Shown: positions 24,943 through 34,393 of the stretch, piece by piece | Numbering within the stretch: the first letter of the stretch is position 1 | How the letters are laid out: the number at the start of each line of letters is the position of its first letter | Program-made: the position numbers and the translations under genes | DNA from: an uncultured Monoglobus sp. | GTDB taxonomy: Bacteria; Bacillota; Clostridia; Monoglobales; Monoglobaceae | Length of the DNA stretch: 64,000 nucleotides | Assembly (NCBI GenBank): GCA_947630505.1 | Contig: CANRHV010000002.1 | Span: 1-64,000, forward strand | Direction of reading: 5' to 3' | The notes under the pieces: model-generated | The model's database searches: none | Told to the model about the DNA's origin: nothing | What the model saw: only the letters and a program-made list of their open reading frames with translations

Positions 24943-25227
24943 ATGGAGAATACCGAGGCGGGCGCGAAGCACACCGTGGTGATCGAGGATAGGAGCAGGA
25001 TAAAGATCAACCGCGTGGAGGACGTGGAGAGCTTCAACGAGGAAAAGGCGGTGGTGTACACCGCGATGGGGGTCATGGTGGTGACCGGATATAATTTCAA
25101 GGTCAGCAAGCTGAACGTGGACGACGGACAGCTCATAATCGACGGCGAGGTCGACAAGATCGAGTACACCGAGGCCGCGGGAGGCCAAGAGCAGAGCGGC
25201 GGATTTTTCGGCAGACTGTTCAGGTAG
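24943..25227 (+). CDS. yabP: sporulation protein YabP
   Basis: 94 residues from the ATG at 24943 after GGGAGGTG. The core (SRIKINRVEDVESFNEEKAV, TGYNFKVSKLNVDDGQLII, GEVDKIEY) is the YabP/YqfC-family beta-sheet domain, required for forespore cortex formation in Bacillus. The order yabP-yabQ-divIC-yabR matches that of Bacillus. It marks the organism as a spore-former or a descendant of one. Confidence 0.9.
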   Translation: MENTEAGAKHTVVIEDRSRIKINRVEDVESFNEEKAVVYTAMGVMVVTGYNFKVSKLNVDDGQLIIDGEVDKIEYTEAAGGQEQSGGFFGRLFR

Positions 25228-25256
25228 GCCGCTTATTATTTACGGAGGATAAAGCT

Positions 25257-25745
25257 ATGGACAAATTTACTGAGGCGAACGAGATCGCTTATTTTTTGGA
25301 GTCTATGGGATGCGGCGCGCTTTTCGCGGCGGCTTATGATTTTCTGCGGGCGCGCAGGAGAGAGAAAAAAGTCAAAGCCTTTTTTGTGTATCTTGAGGAT
25401 ATCGCGTGTCTCGCGGCATTGGGACTTCTGGCGTATGCCCTCGCGTTTCGCGAGAACGTCGGTATCATACGGTGGTACGGGATATTGGGATTAGGCCTAG
25501 GCGCGTTGCTTTTGAAGCTTGCGCTGGGCGACCGCCTGATGCGCTTTTTCGAAAAGGTTTATCGTCTTTTTACGCGGATCATGTGTTTTGTTGCCAAGAT
25601 CCTGCTTTTTCCCGTCCGCCTGGTCTCAAGGCTGATAAGGCGCCCGATAAGCGTTGTAGTGTGGCACTCGCGGGAGGGCTCGCGCGAGATAGCCGATATA
25701 TGGCGGACGCTTAAAATCAGGATCTCAAACAGGCTGCGCTCATAG
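25257..25745 (+). CDS. yabQ: spore cortex biosynthesis protein YabQ
   Basis: 162 residues, with membrane helices near residues 15-30, 45-65 and 70-90, then a basic amphipathic region. YabQ is a forespore-membrane protein needed for cortex synthesis. Assignment rests on position after yabP, size and topology; sequence conservation in the family is low. Ribosome site CGGAGG. Confidence 0.8.
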   Translation: MDKFTEANEIAYFLESMGCGALFAAAYDFLRARRREKKVKAFFVYLEDIACLAALGLLAYALAFRENVGIIRWYGILGLGLGALLLKLALGDRLMRFFEKVYRLFTRIMCFVAKILLFPVRLVSRLIRRPISVVVWHSREGSREIADIWRTLKIRISNRLRS

Positions 25746-25787
25746 CAAAAAATTATTAAATTAAGACAAAATTTTCATTAATTTTGA

Positions 25788-25816
25788 TTGACAAAGACCG
25801 CGAGGTATTATATAAT
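25788..25816 (+). promoter_or_regulatory. consensus promoter of divIC
   Basis: TTGACA, 17-base spacer, TATAAT. The predicted start (~25823) rules out the longer ORF start at 25784 listed in the track. Confidence 0.85.
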
Positions 25817-25891
25817 ACAATATATAATGTGATAAATATGTACATATTGTATCATGTTGTATTTCAAATTTTTCGCGGCAGGTGGCCTGTT

Positions 25892-26260
25892 ATGAGAAGC
25901 AGAACAAGAAACACAAGAAGACGCTCCGCCAATGTCAGAGACAGAGCGGCGCGGACGATCAAAAAAACCGGAAAGGTTAAAATAAATTTCAAAAGGCTTG
26001 CGCTGAGCCTGTTTGTTATGGTGTTTTGCGTGTATTTTGTCTGCACCGTGATAGGCCAGCAGACGGTTTTAAGCCGCAAGAATGACGAGATACAAAGCAT
26101 CAACGAGCAGATCGAGACCGCGTCTCGAGAAACCGAGCGCCTTAGCGGCGAGCTTGAGAGCGTCAACGATCCCGAATATATGGAGCGTATGGCGCGCGAG
26201 AAGCTCGGACTTGTCGCTCCCAACGAGCGGGTTTATATCGACCTGAGCGGCAGCAATTAA
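25892..26260 (+). CDS. divIC: septum formation initiator DivIC/FtsB family
   Basis: 122 residues from the ATG at 25892. A strongly basic cytoplasmic N-terminus is followed by one membrane helix (LALSLFVMVFCVYFVCTVI). An extracytoplasmic leucine-zipper coil with ERLSGELESVNDPEYMERMAREKLG ends in the conserved DPxYxExxAREKLG motif. It joins FtsL and DivIB in the divisome. Position between yabQ and yabR supports the call. Confidence 0.9.
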   Translation: MRSRTRNTRRRSANVRDRAARTIKKTGKVKINFKRLALSLFVMVFCVYFVCTVIGQQTVLSRKNDEIQSINEQIETASRETERLSGELESVNDPEYMERMAREKLGLVAPNERVYIDLSGSN

Positions 26261-26323
26261 TTTCGGAAATAATTAATTAACATATCGGGAAGCGCGGGCT
26301 TCCGGAAGGGAACAAAACATAAT

Positions 26324-26776
26324 ATGCAAATTGAAGAAGGAACGGTACTCGATGCGAGAATTACCGGTATTACGTCTTTTGGCGCGTTTGCCGATCTCGG
26401 AGAGGGAAAATCAGGTCTTATTCATATTTCCGAAATTGCCCCGACATATGTCGAGGATGTGAAAGACCATCTGAAAAAAGGACAAAGGGTCAGAGTTAAG
26501 GTTATTGCCGTTCAGGGTGACAAAATCAGTCTTTCGATCAAGCGCGTTGAGCAGGAGCAGCAGAAAAAGCCCCGCCGAAGCAAAAAGGAAAGAGCTGCGA
26601 AAAGATCGTCTAATAAGCTTACTCAGCCTCCCGAGGAGTTTGAGTTCGCTAAGCGTAACGATCTCAGCTTTGACGACATGCTTCAAAAATTTAAACGCGA
26701 CAGCGACGAAAAATTTCAGGATCTGAAGCGCAGCAACGACAACAAGCGCAGCGGAGGCTACAAGAGAGCGTATTAA
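26324..26776 (+). CDS. yabR: S1-domain RNA-binding protein YabR
   Basis: 150 residues. The S1 domain fills residues 1-75 (GTVLDARITGITSFGAFADL, GLIHISEI, GQRVRVKVIAVQGDKISLSIK). The tail is highly basic and disordered. The family binds RNA or the ribosome; its exact function is unsettled. A GGAAGC/GCTTCC hairpin lies just ahead of the ribosome site GGAAGGG and might affect translation. Confidence 0.88.
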   Translation: MQIEEGTVLDARITGITSFGAFADLGEGKSGLIHISEIAPTYVEDVKDHLKKGQRVRVKVIAVQGDKISLSIKRVEQEQQKKPRRSKKERAAKRSSNKLTQPPEEFEFAKRNDLSFDDMLQKFKRDSDEKFQDLKRSNDNKRSGGYKRAY

Positions 26777-26845
26777 AAATCACAAATCGGGACATGCTAT
26801 CTTTTGAAAGGAACGCGGCTTGTTTCGCGCATTGTGGGTGATATT

Positions 26846-27277
26846 ATGACAAGTGCCTGTATTTTTTGGGTGATCGCGGCGGTTGTTTTCGGGATCATCG
26901 AGGGCGCCACCGTGGCTCTCGTCACAATATGGTTCGCGCTTGGCGCCGTGGCGGCGGCAGTTGCCGCGCAGCTCGGGTTTTCTCCCGTGGCGCAGGTGGG
27001 TACTTTTGTGATCGTGTCGGCGCTGCTTTTGTGCGTCACCCGTCCCGTTTTGAAAAAGATCGCGGTCAAAGATCCGCAAAAAACCAATGCCGACAGATTT
27101 ATCGGCGAGATCGGTATCGTGACCGAGCCCATAGACGGAATAAACTCATCGGGTCAGGTCAAGGTCGGAGGCAGCGTTTGGTCCGCTGTTTCCGAGAGCG
27201 GATGCGCGATCGAAAAGGGCGAAAAAGTCGAGGTCATACGGATATCCGGCGTAAGGCTGGTAGTCCGCCAGGCTTAG
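26846..27277 (+). CDS. NfeD-family membrane protein
   Basis: 143 residues from the ATG at 26846 (GGGTGAT six bases upstream); the track's TTG start is less likely. Two or three N-terminal membrane helices are followed by a C-terminal OB-fold domain (IGEIGIVTEPIDGINSSGQVK, GGSVWSAVSE). NfeD proteins partner with SPFH-domain proteins, and such a protein is encoded next. They are linked to membrane microdomain organisation. Confidence 0.88.
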   Translation: MTSACIFWVIAAVVFGIIEGATVALVTIWFALGAVAAAVAAQLGFSPVAQVGTFVIVSALLLCVTRPVLKKIAVKDPQKTNADRFIGEIGIVTEPIDGINSSGQVKVGGSVWSAVSESGCAIEKGEKVEVIRISGVRLVVRQA

Positions 27278-27323
27278 CGCGGCGTTATTTAATCGATAGT
27301 TACATAAAGGAGCGTGCGTCTAT

Positions 27324-28250
27324 ATGGAAGTATTTATCATAGTTTTAATCGCGCTGATTATCGTTTTGGTCGCGGCGAATATAAAAATCGTCCCGCAGGC
27401 CAAGGCGTATGTTATTGAGCGACTGGGCGCCTACAGCGCCACTTGGAGCACGGGTCTTCATGTGAAGATCCCGCTCATAGAGCGTATCTCGAACCGCGTG
27501 ACGCTTAAAGAGCAGGTGGTGGACTTTCCGCCCCAGCCGGTTATCACCAAGGACAACGTCACGATGCAGATAGACACGGTCGTGTATTATCAGATAACCG
27601 ACCCCAAGCTCTATACTTACGGCGTGGAGCTGCCGATGGCGGCGATCGAGAATCTGACCGCCACGACGCTCAGGAACATAATCGGCGATATGGAGCTTGA
27701 CGAAAGCTTGACGTCAAGAGACGTTATAAACACAAAAATGCGTTCTATTCTCGACGAGGCCACCGACCCGTGGGGTATCAAGGTGAACCGAGTTGAGCTT
27801 AAGAATATAATTCCGCCGGCGGGCATCCGCGAGGCGATGGAGAAGCAGATGAAAGCGGAGCGCGAGCGCCGCGAGTCGATCCTCCGCGCCGAGGGTGAAA
27901 AGAAGTCGGCGATCCTTGTTGCCGAGGGCGAGAAGGAGTCCAGGATACTGGAGGCGGAGGCCGAAAAGGCCTCACAGATACTTCGGGCCGAGGCGGACAA
28001 GGAGGCGGCCATCCGAATCGCGGAAGGCGAGGCGGAGGCCATCAGAAACGTGCAGCGGGCGACCGCGGACGGTATCAAAATGCTCAACGAGGCTATGCCC
28101 TCAAAGCAGGTGCTGACCATAAAGAGCCTTGAGGCCTTCGAGAAGGCCGCGGACGGCAAGGCGACAAAGATTATTTTGCCGTCTGAGATACAGGGCATAG
28201 CGGGGCTTGCGGCATCGCTCAAAGAGGTGCTGTCGGACGACGGCGCTTAA
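27324..28250 (+). CDS. SPFH/band 7 (stomatin-like, QmcA) membrane protein
   Basis: 308 residues: an N-terminal membrane helix, then the SPFH domain (VIERLGAYSATWSTGLHVKIP, ITKDNVTMQIDTVVYYQI, LRNIIGDMELDE). A long Ala/Glu/Lys/Arg coiled coil (residues about 170-250) follows, with AEGEKKSAIL-type repeats. It scaffolds membrane microdomains together with the upstream NfeD-like protein. Typical length for the slipin/QmcA group. Confidence 0.92.
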   Translation: MEVFIIVLIALIIVLVAANIKIVPQAKAYVIERLGAYSATWSTGLHVKIPLIERISNRVTLKEQVVDFPPQPVITKDNVTMQIDTVVYYQITDPKLYTYGVELPMAAIENLTATTLRNIIGDMELDESLTSRDVINTKMRSILDEATDPWGIKVNRVELKNIIPPAGIREAMEKQMKAERERRESILRAEGEKKSAILVAEGEKESRILEAEAEKASQILRAEADKEAAIRIAEGEAEAIRNVQRATADGIKMLNEAMPSKQVLTIKSLEAFEKAADGKATKIILPSEIQGIAGLAASLKEVLSDDGA

Positions 28251-28295
28251 AAACAATTAAATTTTAATCAAACGAAAACAGGAGGAAAATAACGT

Positions 28296-29033
28296 ATGTC
28301 GGGACATTCGAAATGGGCAACTATTAAGAGAAAAAAAGGCGCTATCGACGCCAAGAGAGGCAAGATATTCACCAAGATAGGCCGCGAGCTTATGGTGGCG
28401 GTCAAGGAGGGCGGCCCCGATCCGGGCTCAAACTCAAAGCTGCGCGACGTTATCGCTAAGGCCAAGGCCAACAACATGCCCAACGATAATATACAGAGAA
28501 GCATCAAAAAGGCGGCGGGCGAGGGCAGCGCCGACAACTACATGAACATGATATACGAGGGCTACGGCCCCAGCGGTATCGCGGTTATGGTCGAGACTCT
28601 CAGCGACAACAAAAACAGAACCGCTGCCGACCTGAGACATTATTTCGACAAAAACGGCGGAAACCTGGGTCAAAACGGCTGCGTGAGCTTTATGTTCGAC
28701 CACAAGGGTCTGATCGTTATTGAAAAGGCGGACGGAGTCGATGAGGACACCCTGATGATGGACGCTCTTGACGCGGGCGCCGAGGACTTCAACGTTGAGG
28801 ACGAGTGCTACGAGATACTCACCGCCCCCGAGGCGCTGGGTTCCACCCGCGAGGCTCTCGAGGAAAAGGGATATACCTTTGCTCAGGCGGAGGTAAACTA
28901 CATACCTCAGACCACGACCGAGCTGACCAACCCCGAGGATATCGCGAAAATGGAAAAGCTGATCGACATGCTCGAGGAAAACGACGACGTTCAGAACGTT
29001 TACCACAATTGGGACATGCCCGACGAGGAATAG
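28296..29033 (+). CDS. YebC/PmpR family protein
   Basis: 245 residues starting [20 protein letters not shown], the invariant family start. [18 protein letters not shown] and [14 protein letters not shown] follow. Annotated as transcriptional regulators; recent work on relatives points to a role in resolving ribosome stalling at proline-rich stretches. That would suit a cell making the Pro-rich surface proteins encoded further along. Full length, AGGAGG ribosome site. Confidence 0.96.
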   Translation: MSGHSKWATIKRKKGAIDAKRGKIFTKIGRELMVAVKEGGPDPGSNSKLRDVIAKAKANNMPNDNIQRSIKKAAGEGSADNYMNMIYEGYGPSGIAVMVETLSDNKNRTAADLRHYFDKNGGNLGQNGCVSFMFDHKGLIVIEKADGVDEDTLMMDALDAGAEDFNVEDECYEILTAPEALGSTREALEEKGYTFAQAEVNYIPQTTTELTNPEDIAKMEKLIDMLEENDDVQNVYHNWDMPDEE

Positions 29034-29044
29034 TGAATTTAAGC

Positions 29045-29095
29045 GACCGCGGCTTGCATTGAGACGGCTCTTTGTGCGCCGCGGTCTGTTATTTG
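29045..29095 (+). terminator. terminator-like inverted repeat after yebC
   Basis: GACCGCGGC and GCCGCGGTC (9 bp) with a 24-base loop, then TGTTATTTG. Weak U-tract. Confidence 0.45.
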
Positions 29096-29132
29096 ATAAA
29101 TAATTACCGATTGTTTTGGAGGCGGCGATCAA

Positions 29133-30242
29133 ATGGCGAAGATTCTGCATATTGCCGATTTGCATCTGGACGCGCCCCACACCGCGCGATTGAAGGCGGA
29201 ACAGGCGGCGCTGCGCAGAAGCGAGCAGCTTGAGACTTTTTCGAGGATAATGGACACCGCCGCTGAAAACGCGGACATTGTGCTGATCTCGGGGGATCTG
29301 TTCGACGGTGAAAACGCGCGCCGCGAGACATTGAGCGTTGTGCGCCGCAGATTTGAGGCGCCGGGCGATATCCCGATTTTTATCAGCCCGGGCAATCATG
29401 ATCCGTATCCCGCGTACCAAAAACTGAAGCTGAGCGAAAACGTTGTCGTTTTCCCGCCCGAGGGCGGCGTTTGTGATATCGAAAGGCTCGGGGTCAGAGT
29501 GTGCGGCGCGGGCTTTGCCTCAAGACACGAAAAGCCCGCCGCGGTTCCGCGTGAGCTTGAAAAGAGCGAAGATCTCGCGAATATCCTGCTGATTCACGGA
29601 GATATGACCGGAGCGCCCGGCTCCGAGCGGTACAATCCGCTGAGCGGCGGCGATTTTGAAGGGTTTGATTACGCGGCTCTGGGTCATATTCACAGCCACG
29701 GCGGAATATGCAGGACCGAGGGCGGCGCCAAATGGGCGTATCCGGGGATACCCGAGCCCGGCGGATTCGACGAGGGCTTTGGCGGCGGCTGCATAATCGG
29801 CGAAATAGAGCGCGGTAAGGTCGAGCTTCGGCACGTGAAGACGGCCAAACGCGGATATGTTGATATTGATTTGGATCTTCCGCAAGGAGTTTCCGATAAC
29901 GAGGCAGTGATAGAAAAAGCGGCGGAGAAAATCGAGGAATTCGGCGAGGGAAATATCGTCAGAGTAAGCTTGATCGGCAGAACGGAAAAAGGGTTCAGTC
30001 CCGACGCGGCTCTCATAGCGGAGCGCTTAAAGCCGATCTGCTTTCATGCCGAGGTGATCGACCAAACGCGAAGGCTCCTTGATCTGAGCGCGGACGACGG
30101 CGATCGAAGTTTGCGCGCGGTATACATAAGACGCATGAGAAAGACAGCCGAAAATCATCCCGAGGGAAGCCGCGAGCGGAGATTGGCGGATATGGCGCTG
30201 CGCTTGGGGCTTGAGGCGATGGAAGGCGGCCCGATGATATGA
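29133..30242 (+). CDS. metallophosphoesterase, YhaO/SbcD-like DNA exonuclease subunit
   Basis: 369 residues. Calcineurin-type metal motifs: IADLHLDAP, SGDLFDGE, SPGNHDPY, LIHGD and GHIHSHGG. The C-terminal ~100 residues form the capping domain. The overlap by four bases (ATGA) with the following SbcC/YhaN-like ATPase gene shows a Mre11-Rad50-type pair acting in DNA end processing. Confidence 0.9.
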   Translation: MAKILHIADLHLDAPHTARLKAEQAALRRSEQLETFSRIMDTAAENADIVLISGDLFDGENARRETLSVVRRRFEAPGDIPIFISPGNHDPYPAYQKLKLSENVVVFPPEGGVCDIERLGVRVCGAGFASRHEKPAAVPRELEKSEDLANILLIHGDMTGAPGSERYNPLSGGDFEGFDYAALGHIHSHGGICRTEGGAKWAYPGIPEPGGFDEGFGGGCIIGEIERGKVELRHVKTAKRGYVDIDLDLPQGVSDNEAVIEKAAEKIEEFGEGNIVRVSLIGRTEKGFSPDAALIAERLKPICFHAEVIDQTRRLLDLSADDGDRSLRAVYIRRMRKTAENHPEGSRERRLADMALRLGLEAMEGGPMI

Positions 30243-32320
30243 CGAGAATAAAAAGGCTGGAGCTTATCGCCTTCGGCAGATTCAAAAACAAGACAATAGA
30301 GCTAAGCGGCGGACTTAACTTTATCTGCGGGCTTAACGAGGCCGGAAAGTCCACGGTTCAGCTTTTTATAAAATCAATGCTGTACGGCGCGGGCAGCGGC
30401 AGAGGCAGGGGCGCGAAGTTCCGCGACCGAATGATCCCGTGGGGAGAGAGCCGCGCGTCGGGCAGAATGATAATCGAAAAGGACGGGGTGCCCGTTGAAA
30501 TTTACCGAGAGTTCGGCTCAAAGCCCTCAGAGGATGTGACAAAGGTCACCGCGGCGGCGGACGGCTCCGACTGGTTTGGAGCGTCCGTGAGAGGCGCGGA
30601 GGTCGGCGAAAGACTGCTCGGCATGAGCGAGGACATGTTTTCAAGAACGGTGTTCATAGCGCAGGACGGCGCGGCGCTCAGCGGAGGCAGTGATGAGATC
30701 GAGGTCCGGCTGACAAATTTGCTTGCGGGCGGCTCCGAGACGGTATCGGCCGCGGCGGCGGAAGCGAGGCTCAAAAAGAGGATCGCCTCGCTCAAGGCTA
30801 AGGACAGACGGGCGGCGCCCGGAGAGATCGACAAACTGGAAGCGGAGCGGCGGGACCTTGCCGAAAAGCTCCGCGATCAGGAAAAGATTCGGAAAGAGGC
30901 CGCGAGGCTCCGCACGGAAATAGCGGCTCTCGAGGCGGAAGCCGACAGGGCGGAAAAAGAAAAAACGCGATTCCGCGCGCTGGAGCTCTCCGAGGCGGCA
31001 AAGGAAAAGGCCGAGCGGCTGAAGCGGCTCGACGCTTGCCTCGCCGAGGAGATACAGCTCGGCAACAGTCGTAGGTTCCGGTTGTTCAAGCACAAAATAA
31101 AAGACGACACGGCGGACAGAATACACAATCTTTCCGACAGGATCGATGAGATCGAATCGGGCGCTTATCGATTGGGCGACGAGCGAGATTCCTACGCGCG
31201 TCAGACGGAAGATTCGGCAAAGCGAGCAAGACTGTTTTTGATAATAGGCATTGTTTTGGCGGCGGTCGGACTCTGCTGCGCGGTGTTGGGAGTTATATTC
31301 AGGACTTATGATTTGCTTTCGGGAGCGGCGCTGATAATTATCTCGCCGATCGGGTATATGATAACGCGGCGCAAACACGAGCGAATACTAAAGCTGCTCG
31401 CGGAGACCGACGGGAAGATAACCGATACGCGAAAGCGCGTGTCGGAGCTTGAAACGGAGCTTTCGGAAGCCCTGGATCGGCTTGAGTGCGACACGGTGCG
31501 CGACTTTGATAAAAAATACGCCGACTACCGCGCGACCGAGACGAAGATCGAAACGGTCCGCGGGATATACGATAATATTCTTGGCGGTGGGGATTACGCG
31601 CAGATCAAGGCCGATGCCGAGGAAGCGCGCATATATATAATAGAAGAAACTCCGCCCCAAAATTTGGATTTGAGACGGGCGGTGATCGAGGCGGAGCGGC
31701 GGCGTGACGAGGCGGTCAAAAAGATCACCGAACTGAAAATAGCCGAAGGCAGGCTGCCCGAGACCGCTTTGATAAGCGATATAGAGAACAATATAAAATT
31801 GATAGATGAGAAGCTCGAAGAAAAGCGCGATGAGCTTGAGGCCCTAGGCATGGCGCTCGAGAGCTTAAGAGACGCCGAGCGGTATGTTCGCTCCGACTAC
31901 GCGCCGCTGCTCAACGAGCGGGCGGGCGAGATATTGGCGGAAATGACCGAGGGGCGTCGCGGAGAGATCATGGTCGCGGCGGACTTTTCGGTAAAGCTCA
32001 GAGACGAGAGCGCGCCCGACGCGAAGCGGGCGGAGCTGTTCAGCGCGGGAACATACACCCAGATTTATCTGGCGGTCAGGCTGGCGGTCGCGGAGCTTGT
32101 TCAAAACGCGGAGGATACGATCGTGTTTCTCGACGACGTTCTGACGGGATTTGACGACAGGCGCGCATACAGCGCGGCGCTTATGCTGAAAAAGCGGTGC
32201 GCGGGCAAAAGGCAGGCCGTGCTCTTCAGCTGTCACGGCAGAGAAAGACAAAACGCCGAAAAAATCGGCGGCATAAATATAATTGAAATAGACGATCAAA
32301 AAACGGAGGTAAAAAGATGA
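30239..32320 (+). CDS. SMC-like ATPase, YhaN/SbcC-like, with membrane segment
   Basis: 693 residues. Walker A in ICGLNEAGKSTVQLFIK near the N-terminus; ABC-type Walker B region TIVFLDDVLTGFDDRRA near the C-terminus. Coiled coils (about residues 175-320 and 390-560) flank a hydrophobic double helix around residues 330-375, a feature of YhaN proteins. It is shorter than Bacillus YhaN (roughly 960), with reduced coiled-coil arms. It pairs with the upstream YhaO-like nuclease; it overlaps genes on both sides by four bases. Confidence 0.85.
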   Translation: MTRIKRLELIAFGRFKNKTIELSGGLNFICGLNEAGKSTVQLFIKSMLYGAGSGRGRGAKFRDRMIPWGESRASGRMIIEKDGVPVEIYREFGSKPSEDVTKVTAAADGSDWFGASVRGAEVGERLLGMSEDMFSRTVFIAQDGAALSGGSDEIEVRLTNLLAGGSETVSAAAAEARLKKRIASLKAKDRRAAPGEIDKLEAERRDLAEKLRDQEKIRKEAARLRTEIAALEAEADRAEKEKTRFRALELSEAAKEKAERLKRLDACLAEEIQLGNSRRFRLFKHKIKDDTADRIHNLSDRIDEIESGAYRLGDERDSYARQTEDSAKRARLFLIIGIVLAAVGLCCAVLGVIFRTYDLLSGAALIIISPIGYMITRRKHERILKLLAETDGKITDTRKRVSELETELSEALDRLECDTVRDFDKKYADYRATETKIETVRGIYDNILGGGDYAQIKADAEEARIYIIEETPPQNLDLRRAVIEAERRRDEAVKKITELKIAEGRLPETALISDIENNIKLIDEKLEEKRDELEALGMALESLRDAERYVRSDYAPLLNERAGEILAEMTEGRRGEIMVAADFSVKLRDESAPDAKRAELFSAGTYTQIYLAVRLAVAELVQNAEDTIVFLDDVLTGFDDRRAYSAALMLKKRCAGKRQAVLFSCHGRERQNAEKIGGINIIEIDDQKTEVKR

Positions 32321-32670
32321 GCGGAAAATTTGACAGTTCAAAAGGCAGCGTAAGGATTGCCAACAGTGTTATCGCCAAGATCGCCGGATACGCGGCCACA
32401 AGCTGCTACGGCGTTGTCGGAATGGCGATAAAAAGCAGCAAGGACGGCATTGCCCGTATGCTCAAGCGCGAGCAGATGGACAAGGGCGTCAAAGTCAAGG
32501 TGGCGGGCAACGGTATTGATATCGCCCTTTACATTATCGCGGAGTACGGCACGAACATAGCCACCATAGGCGAGCTTATCAAAAACAATGTGAAGTACAA
32601 CGTGGAGCAGATGACGGGCATAAACGTGAACGCCGTTAACGTAAACGTCGAGGGAATTCGCGTGAATTAG
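32317..32670 (+). CDS. Asp23/Gls24 family protein YloU
   Basis: 117 residues with the family core SVIAKIAGYAATSCYGVVGM and YIIAEYGTNIATIGELIKNNV. Cytosolic and widely conserved beside yloV; linked to envelope stress or lipid metabolism. CGGAGGT ribosome site, overlapping the preceding gene by four bases. Confidence 0.92.
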   Translation: MSGKFDSSKGSVRIANSVIAKIAGYAATSCYGVVGMAIKSSKDGIARMLKREQMDKGVKVKVAGNGIDIALYIIAEYGTNIATIGELIKNNVKYNVEQMTGINVNAVNVNVEGIRVN

Positions 32671-32698
32671 CCGCACGGCGCGCAATGAGGAGAAAATT

Positions 32699-34363
32699 AT
32701 GGATAATAACAGCGTATACAAAACAATCAATAACGGCGACCTGAGGCTTATGATCCTGTCCGCGTCGCACAGCATACTCAACCGCGCGGGCGAAGTGAAC
32801 GACATGAACGTTTTTCCCGTGCCGGACGGCGACACGGGCACAAACATGAGCCTCACGTTCAGCGCGGCGGCCGAGTGCGTGATAGGTCTTGACGACGGCG
32901 CGGACGCGGGCGAGATGCTTGACACATTGGCAAAGGCGGCTCTGCGCAATGCGAGGGGAAACTCGGGAGTTATTCTGTCCCAGATACTGCGCGGTATCAA
33001 GCAGGGTTTGGGCGATTCCGAGGAGCTTGACGTGGCGGCGGTAAAGCGTATGGCGTGCTCCGCCAGAGACACCGCTTACCGCGCGGTCATGAAGCCCACC
33101 GAGGGAACTATCCTGACGGTTATCCGCGAGATAGCCGAGTTCGCTGAGCAGAGGTTCCCCGAGTTCGAGGATGTGCGGGAATTTCTCAAAGCGCTGCTCG
33201 GCGCGGGCGAGGAAAGCTTAAAGCGCACCCCCGAGATACTGCCGGTGCTCAAGCAGGCGGGCGTGGTCGACGCGGGCGGCTGCGGAGTCACGGTCCTGCT
33301 TGGCGGCGCGGTGACAGCGCTTGAGACCGGAGCGGCGGTGCCGCTTGAGGACGAGACAAAAGCGGCCGAGACAAAGGCGGCCGATAAAGAGGACATCGAC
33401 ACTGCGAATATAAAATACAGCTATTGCACCGAGTTTTTGATAAACAAGAGCGCTTCAAGAAGCGTGACGCAGTTTAAAGCGTCGATCAAGCCCAAGGGCG
33501 ACTGTATGCTTGTGATCGACGACGAGGAGATAGTGAAGGTGCATATCCACACGAACCATCCGGGCTTTGTGATAGAGCAGGCGCTGAAGCTGGGCGAGCT
33601 GACGAACCTTAAAATAGACAACATGAAGTATCAGCATAACGAGATCATCGGAAACACGATCAAGCCCGAAAGCGGCGCGGACGAGGAAGAAGAAGCCGAG
33701 CCGCCCAAGAAGTACGGCTTCGCGGCGGTTTGCAGCGGCAGCGGAATGGACGAGCTGTTCCGCAGCTTAAACTGTGACGTGATAGTCAAGGGCGGCCAGA
33801 CCATGAACCCCAGCACCCAGGAGCTGCTTGACGCCGCCGAGACAGTGAACGCCGAGAATATATTTATTCTGCCGAACAACAAGAACATAATAATGGCGGC
33901 GGAGCAGGTGAACGGCCTCACGGAAAAGAACGTGATCGTCATACCCACGCGCAGCATGCCCCAGGGCATAACGGCTCTCGCGTCGTTTGACGAGGACGCG
34001 TCTCCCGAGGACAACGAGGTCATAATGACCGAGACGTCCGAGGCTGTGAAGTGCGGCCAGATTACATACGCCGCCCGGGATTCCGAGGCCGACGGCTTTG
34101 ACATATCCGAGGGCGACATTATGGGCGTCATCGAGGGCAAGGTCAAGGTCTGCGGCCGGGACGTCGAGAAGGTTTTCTTCGATACTGCCAAAGAACTGGT
34201 TGACGACGAGTGCGGCGTTATCTCGGTCTACTACGGCATTGACGCCGACAAGGACGAGGCCAAGCGCTTGACTGCCGCTCTTGAAAAAGAGTATCCCGAC
34301 CTTGACGTGAGCCTGAACTACGGAGGCCAGAGTGTGTACTTCTATATAATATCCGCCGAGTAA
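32699..34363 (+). CDS. DAK2-domain protein YloV / fatty acid kinase FakA-like
   Basis: 554 residues. The N-terminal DhaL/DAK2 domain has FPVPDGDTGTNMSLTF and LRNARGNSGVILSQILRG, the Mg-ATP binding loops. The C-terminal DegV-like half begins near YGFAAVCSGSGMDELF. FakA phosphorylates fatty acids delivered by FakB proteins, feeding PlsX/PlsY; a plsX operon lies further along. Adjacent to yloU and recG, as in Bacillus. Confidence 0.93.
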   Translation: MDNNSVYKTINNGDLRLMILSASHSILNRAGEVNDMNVFPVPDGDTGTNMSLTFSAAAECVIGLDDGADAGEMLDTLAKAALRNARGNSGVILSQILRGIKQGLGDSEELDVAAVKRMACSARDTAYRAVMKPTEGTILTVIREIAEFAEQRFPEFEDVREFLKALLGAGEESLKRTPEILPVLKQAGVVDAGGCGVTVLLGGAVTALETGAAVPLEDETKAAETKAADKEDIDTANIKYSYCTEFLINKSASRSVTQFKASIKPKGDCMLVIDDEEIVKVHIHTNHPGFVIEQALKLGELTNLKIDNMKYQHNEIIGNTIKPESGADEEEEAEPPKKYGFAAVCSGSGMDELFRSLNCDVIVKGGQTMNPSTQELLDAAETVNAENIFILPNNKNIIMAAEQVNGLTEKNVIVIPTRSMPQGITALASFDEDASPEDNEVIMTETSEAVKCGQITYAARDSEADGFDISEGDIMGVIEGKVKVCGRDVEKVFFDTAKELVDDECGVISVYYGIDADKDEAKRLTAALEKEYPDLDVSLNYGGQSVYFYIISAE

Positions 34364-34393
34364 TTCGGCGCGGCGCATAGGTGGCTAAGCAAT

